DNA of 64,000 nucleotides from Pseudoscleropodium purum (Eukaryota > Streptophyta > Bryopsida > Hypnales > Brachytheciaceae). Shown here piece after piece: positions 60,346-64,000 of this stretch; position 1 is the first letter of the stretch; each line of letters starts with the position of its first letter. A model generated the notes under the pieces. The model saw nothing but the letters and a program-made list of their open reading frames with translations, ran no database searches and was not told the origin of the DNA. Where the stretch lies: assembly GCA_963969395.1 (NCBI GenBank), contig OZ017795.1, positions 11,098,001 through 11,162,000 of the forward strand. The letters run 5' to 3'. The position numbers were made by a program, and so were the translations under genes.

Positions 60346-61362
60346 GAGGACCGGCACCTGGAGGGTTTTTTCTCCGACATTAGAATTTCTCTTGCTTATG
60401 ATGTGAGATTGTACTTCGCATTGGTGAGACGTTCAGTCATGGAATACAACTGTGTACACAGATTTTTTCATAAATATGGGTTGAATCTGCACATGGTGGA
60501 AATTATTCCGAAGCAAGATATACCTCGGTAGAATACTCGGACAGGCTCCTCTCATTGCCAGGCCCTTTTTATTCTGTAACAGCGCACTGAAAATAAGAGA
60601 CGTCGGAACAGCAGTGGAAGTTGCCCTACCTCCATTTTGCCTAAATGGCAATCCTGTTTCAATACTCACTACGGTTTTGCATGGAGCTTGTCAGGAGGAA
60701 GATTTGTGATTGGAGGAGTTGTGCAGAAGAGGGGTTGCAATGATGCACTAGCAATTGTAGACACTGGGTTTTGTGGATCATTGGGATTACCGGGTTTTGC
60801 ATCCACAAACATCTTCACAGTATTGAGCACCGTTTGAGGTGGCAGCAACAACGAATACATCTTGCCTAGCTACGGCTGGAAGCCAACACCTAACAACAAT
60901 GATTACATGCGTTATTATCGCCATTTGTCGCCAGGTCCAAGCACCTACACCTTCCTTAAATCCTACACTAAGGAAGCAGAATTGCATGAAAAAAACACAA
61001 CTGCATCATAAATATTCACCCCCGAATTCTATCACACTCGTAATTCAAGGTCGATACACCAAACCCTCTGAAGCAGCTGAAAACCGGGACAAGGCATACT
61101 AAATCATTTCTCAATGTTGAATCTCACGGAGCTGCCTTCAAATTCGCAACCGAGAGCAAAGTGTGCCCATAGAAAAGAATCGACATTTTTGTTCTATTAT
61201 CCCATTCGCTCATTCCCACCGCAATTACCATACCTAACAAGAGCTCACGCTAACTACTACCATACCTAACAAGAATGTGGGATTAGGGTGTGGGATTAGG
61301 GTTTAAAATTTTACTAATGACGAGACACCAAAAATTTCAGAGAATTGAGCGCAGCAAAAGGT
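60346..61362. other. Intergenic between RabGGT alpha and Fe-SOD
   Basis: The genes converge here, so both 3' untranslated regions are included. Near 61,229-61,305 two short direct repeats occur: ACCATACCTAACAAGA twice and TGTGGGATTAGGG twice. No gene recognised. Confidence 0.5.
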
Positions 61363-62235
61363 CTAATTATCAGGAATGACTGGCTCTCCTATATTCACAA
61401 AAGCCTTGGCTCGAGCAAGTCGTTCCTCAACCGCCTGCCAAGAGACTAAGTTATCCAAAAATGCGGTCAAGTAATCCGGTCTCCTATTTTGGTAATCGAG
61501 ATAATAAGCATGTTCCCACACGTCGACGACTAACAAAGGAATGTGATCCCAAACAATCGGAGTCAGCGCATTCGAAGTTTTGATAATCTCCAGCTTGGCG
61601 TCTTTCTTCAACACGAGCCACACCCACCCCGATCCGAATAGTGACGAGCCCGCGTTTTTGAACTCCTGCGCAAACTCCTCAAAGGATCCGAAGCTCTTGA
61701 CAATCAGCTCCAGCAGCTCGCCGTCCTCGGCCGGCTCCCCGCCTCCGCCCCGGCACATAGACGACCAGAAAAATTCATGGTTCCACACCATGCCGGCGTT
61801 GTTGAAGTAGGGCAACGGGTTGCCGTTGTTGTACCCATGAAGCACGAGCTCCGACAAGTGGAAGCGCTCGGCGTCGGTCCCCTCGACCTGCTGGTTGAGA
61901 TTCTCCACGTAGCCGCGGTGGTGTTGGCCCCAGTGAAACGAAAGCGTCTTCTGACTCATGTGGGGCTCCAAGGCATCCTGCGAGTACGGGAGGGGGCGGA
62001 GGTGAAATGCCGCACGGGGGACGACGCAGCTAACATGCCGCCTGCGCGATGGAGGGGAGGGGGGCGTCAGGCCGTGGATAGGATTGTGTAGCGGGTTGGT
62101 GAGCAAGGAAGAGCCGACGATGAAGGTACCAGCCATAGCGGCGAGCTCTCTGCGACAGAGAGTCGTCTCTCTCGCTGAGGAGTAGCAAAACCCCTGGAAG
62201 CTAAACCCCTGGGAGATTACTGGATATTGAGTCAT
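61363..62235 (-). CDS. Fe superoxide dismutase, plastid-type, intronless
   Basis: One uninterrupted frame of 290 residues. Fe-SOD converts superoxide to hydrogen peroxide and oxygen; in plants it is mainly plastidial. About 75 N-terminal residues rich in Ser, Arg and hydroxylated residues look like a transit peptide, followed by the SOD start LPYSQDALEPHMS. The four metal ligands are present: His101 (FHWGQHH), His153 (WNHEFFW), Asp238 and His242 (DVWEHAYYLDY). At residue 149 the motif reads FNNAGMVWNH where Fe-SODs normally have FNNAAQVWNH, so the active-site Gln is Met. Plant Fe-SOD genes usually have several introns; the lack of any suggests a retrocopy or intron loss, though no poly-A tract or target duplication was seen. 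The first ATG is at 62235; a second Met at residue 34 is an alternative start. It lies in the loop of the RabGGT alpha inverted repeat. Confidence 0.92.
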   Translation of the reverse strand: MTQYPVISQGFSFQGFCYSSARETTLCRRELAAMAGTFIVGSSLLTNPLHNPIHGLTPPSPPSRRRHVSCVVPRAAFHLRPLPYSQDALEPHMSQKTLSFHWGQHHRGYVENLNQQVEGTDAERFHLSELVLHGYNNGNPLPYFNNAGMVWNHEFFWSSMCRGGGGEPAEDGELLELIVKSFGSFEEFAQEFKNAGSSLFGSGWVWLVLKKDAKLEIIKTSNALTPIVWDHIPLLVVDVWEHAYYLDYQNRRPDYLTAFLDNLVSWQAVEERLARAKAFVNIGEPVIPDN

Positions 62236-62789
62236 AAGAGCCAACCTGACATTAGGAGTCTGTTTACAGCAATATGACGTTAAAAGTCTGTTTCAAGCAA
62301 TCTCACGTCCTCTGTCCTCCAATTGAGCTACCACTAAAGAAATGAAACAACCCTGACCTAATCCAAACAATGCTTAAACCCTACCAACGCATGCAATCAA
62401 AATTGAATCAGAGCAAGGTTAACAAACCTCGGGAAACACCGCAACTTCCTCTTGGAGATGCCTGCCGAGGCTCAGCAGACATAAGCTCGGGCAGCTCCAC
62501 TGCACCAGATTTAACCGTAAGCACGCACACAGAACTGTTGTCGCAATTTCACCCCCTCGACATTCTTCCAAGTCGAGCACAAGAAGCGACTCAGCCTGCG
62601 AAGACGCACAAAGACGTCGGCGGCAAATTCAAGTAAATTTATTCCAGCCGGGTTACCCCAGGCTCATCCACGGGTGACCCGGTCTTTTGGTGGAGATACA
62701 GGTCATGGCCCTCTTGGTACAAACTGGATATTGAGTCTCGTCCACTGGATGACGGTCGACGTCGATGATTTCCATCCATCACATGCACA
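62236..62789. other. Upstream region of Fe-SOD; unclassified sequence
   Basis: Contains the probable Fe-SOD promoter. The part at 62,400-62,789 is GC-richer, with minus-strand frames reading out of the RabGGT alpha copy, but it does not match that gene. ACTGGATATTGAGTC occurs near 62,219 in the Fe-SOD start region and again near 62,724. No domain was recognised. Confidence 0.4.
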
Positions 62790-63850
62790 AGCAGGCCTCC
62801 AATCAAGCTCCAAAGCATCGTTCCCATCAACACTGACAGAAACAGTTCGGTTGTTAACACCAGTCACGGCGTTGCTAAAGGAAAGCACCAGGGGTAAGGC
62901 TTCTAATTTTTCCTCATACAGCTTATTGAACGGGAGTTTGGAAGTATTGTTCTCCGAATCAACTGTAATCTGGGACTCTGCCGGGGGCCAGCATCCATTG
63001 ACAAGAGTGCCCACAGGAGCAATAGTTTGCCCCAGTAGCCAGGAGTAGTAGAACCATCCGCTTTGGTCATCCGGATCAGTGTAGAAGGCAGTCTTCACCA
63101 ACTCATACTCCTCTTCCAGGCTCTCTTGAACTCTGCTATTCTTTGTGTCCGTCCTCCTGGAGATCTCTGACAAGAGCGCACTGTGCAAATCACAAAAGAA
63201 AAAAACCTTCAATCAAAATCGACAGAAGGTAGAGGTACCTAATCGAGACACACCTCAACGCGACACCCTAAAATCTTGGACGATGAGTACACATTGATTT
63301 TGAGAATGTAAACCAGCTTACCATGAAAACTTGTGTCGGTATTATGTCATCTACCAATATAACTTGGGATCCTTATAACTTCCGCATACAATATACAAAT
63401 GAGGTATTATTTGGTGCATTCAAAATCCTCGTTGATTTGTTAACAAGAGTATATAAAAAGTTGACCATTCTCAAAATAGGAACTATGCTCAGCACTTTAC
63501 AAGATGTAGATACCTCAATAAGAGCAAGCCAGATTCCAACAGTTCAACTTCAAAGCAGAGCTGAAATAAGCATGCCGAAGGTGCTTACGTATTTACCTAC
63601 GATTATGCCAGGCTGAATAATTGCTAAAATTCTCGTTGATTTTATCAATGGTGAATCGTAGCTCCTCTTCAGCAGCAACGCCCTTCGTCTTTGCGACAAA
63701 TCTGCAAAATTATCATCAAAGAGGATTCACTTCCTCTCAGTCTTTGATTTGAACAAAACACTCTACGATGTAGACAAAGGATCGCACATGAAACCATCAT
63801 GCAAAGAGCATGGTTTGATAACTAGACAGAGAGAACTACTAGGCAAAATC
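62790..63850 (-). pseudogene. Partial inverted copy of RabGGT alpha
   Basis: Reverse-complement copy of 57,667-58,729 with about three differences. It contains intron 3 end, exon 4, intron 4 and a truncated exon 5, but no start, no first three exons and no LRR part. The exon 5 frame is still open, runs past the breakpoint after DWRPA and continues into unrelated sequence for about 29 residues before a stop (at 62,703). It cannot encode a working subunit. If transcribed, it would produce RNA antisense to the middle of the intact gene. Confidence 0.92.
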
Positions 63851-64000
63851 TTTCTGTTCAGACGATGGGGAAAATGAAATGTGCTGCTGGTGCGGTCCTT
63901 TACGGTAGAGCCAACTGAATTCATTTAAGATACATGTTTTGTTTCGGGTTTTTTTACACAAATGAAGCGGAATTTCATTGCAAAGTAAAAGTTCATAATT
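63851..64000. other. Unique sequence after the RabGGT alpha copy
   Basis: Short stretch to the window edge; nothing recognised. Confidence 0.4.

Noticed and set aside
61280..61305. Telomere-like TTAGGG repeats
   Set aside because: Only two isolated GATTAGGG matches inside short direct repeats; no run of plant telomere units.
62717..62720. GTAC copper-response (SPL7) site upstream of Fe-SOD
   Set aside because: A single 4-base match about 480 bp upstream is expected by chance.
62640..62789. Retrotransposon polypurine tract and LTR next to the RabGGT alpha copy
   Set aside because: A GAGGGGG run followed by TG was noticed near 62,550, but no LTR pair, primer site or retroelement protein could be found.
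1..64000. CRISPR arrays, rRNA or tRNA genes, bacterial-type operons
   Set aside because: None seen. The intron-bearing genes show plant nuclear DNA; tRNA genes could be missed by eye.

Overview
The window is nuclear DNA from a land plant. Every multi-exon gene has GT-AG introns. The genes recognised are plant-type: a PHO1-type SPX-EXS phosphate exporter, the LRR-bearing plant form of Rab geranylgeranyltransferase alpha, a plastid-targeted Fe superoxide dismutase, and a Bet v 1/PR-10-like family. The GC-richer genes sit as islands in very AT-rich, transposon-rich DNA. Two-domain Bet v 1 genes and this composition would fit a seed-free plant such as a moss, but that placement is inference.

Layout. 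2.1-4.6 kb (minus): first two-domain Bet v 1 gene. 4.7-31.5 kb: a gene-poor, AT-rich stretch with small non-autonomous DNA transposons. These include a family ending in a GCAAGAAA-type inverted repeat (13.3-19.7 kb), a nested hAT MITE with a perfect 8-bp target duplication, a CACTA MITE with a 3-bp target duplication, and a MITE family with CATTAGAAGA-type ends. 32.5-38.1 kb (plus): an intact 11-exon PHO1/XPR1-like gene. 39.6-41.4 kb (minus): second Bet v 1 gene. 42.7-43.4 kb: a frameshifted PHO1 3'-end remnant, followed at once by a 2,174-bp arm carrying the third Bet v 1 gene (minus). The same arm recurs inverted at 49.4-51.6 kb with the fourth gene (plus). A diverged AT-rich direct repeat lies on either side of the second arm (47.6-49.4 and 52.4-54.7 kb). 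56.9-60.3 kb (plus): eight-exon RabGGT alpha. 61.4-62.2 kb (minus): intronless Fe-SOD. 62.8-63.85 kb: an inverted, nearly identical copy of the middle of the RabGGT alpha gene.

How it fits together. All four Bet v 1 genes encode two fused domains. Each domain is interrupted by a phase-1 intron at the same place, just before an Ala/Val-Ile-Pro motif, so the protein arose by internal duplication that kept the intron. The order PHO1(+) then Bet v 1(-) occurs twice, once intact and once as remnant plus gene 3, which indicates an older block duplication. Two separate, recent inverted duplications (2.17 kb and about 1.06 kb, each well over 99% identical by eye, with spacers near 4 kb) show that this locus is structurally active. 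The Fe-SOD lacks introns and has Met where Fe-SODs carry the conserved active-site Gln. Reading was by eye; percentage identities and repeat edges are estimates unless exact bases are cited.
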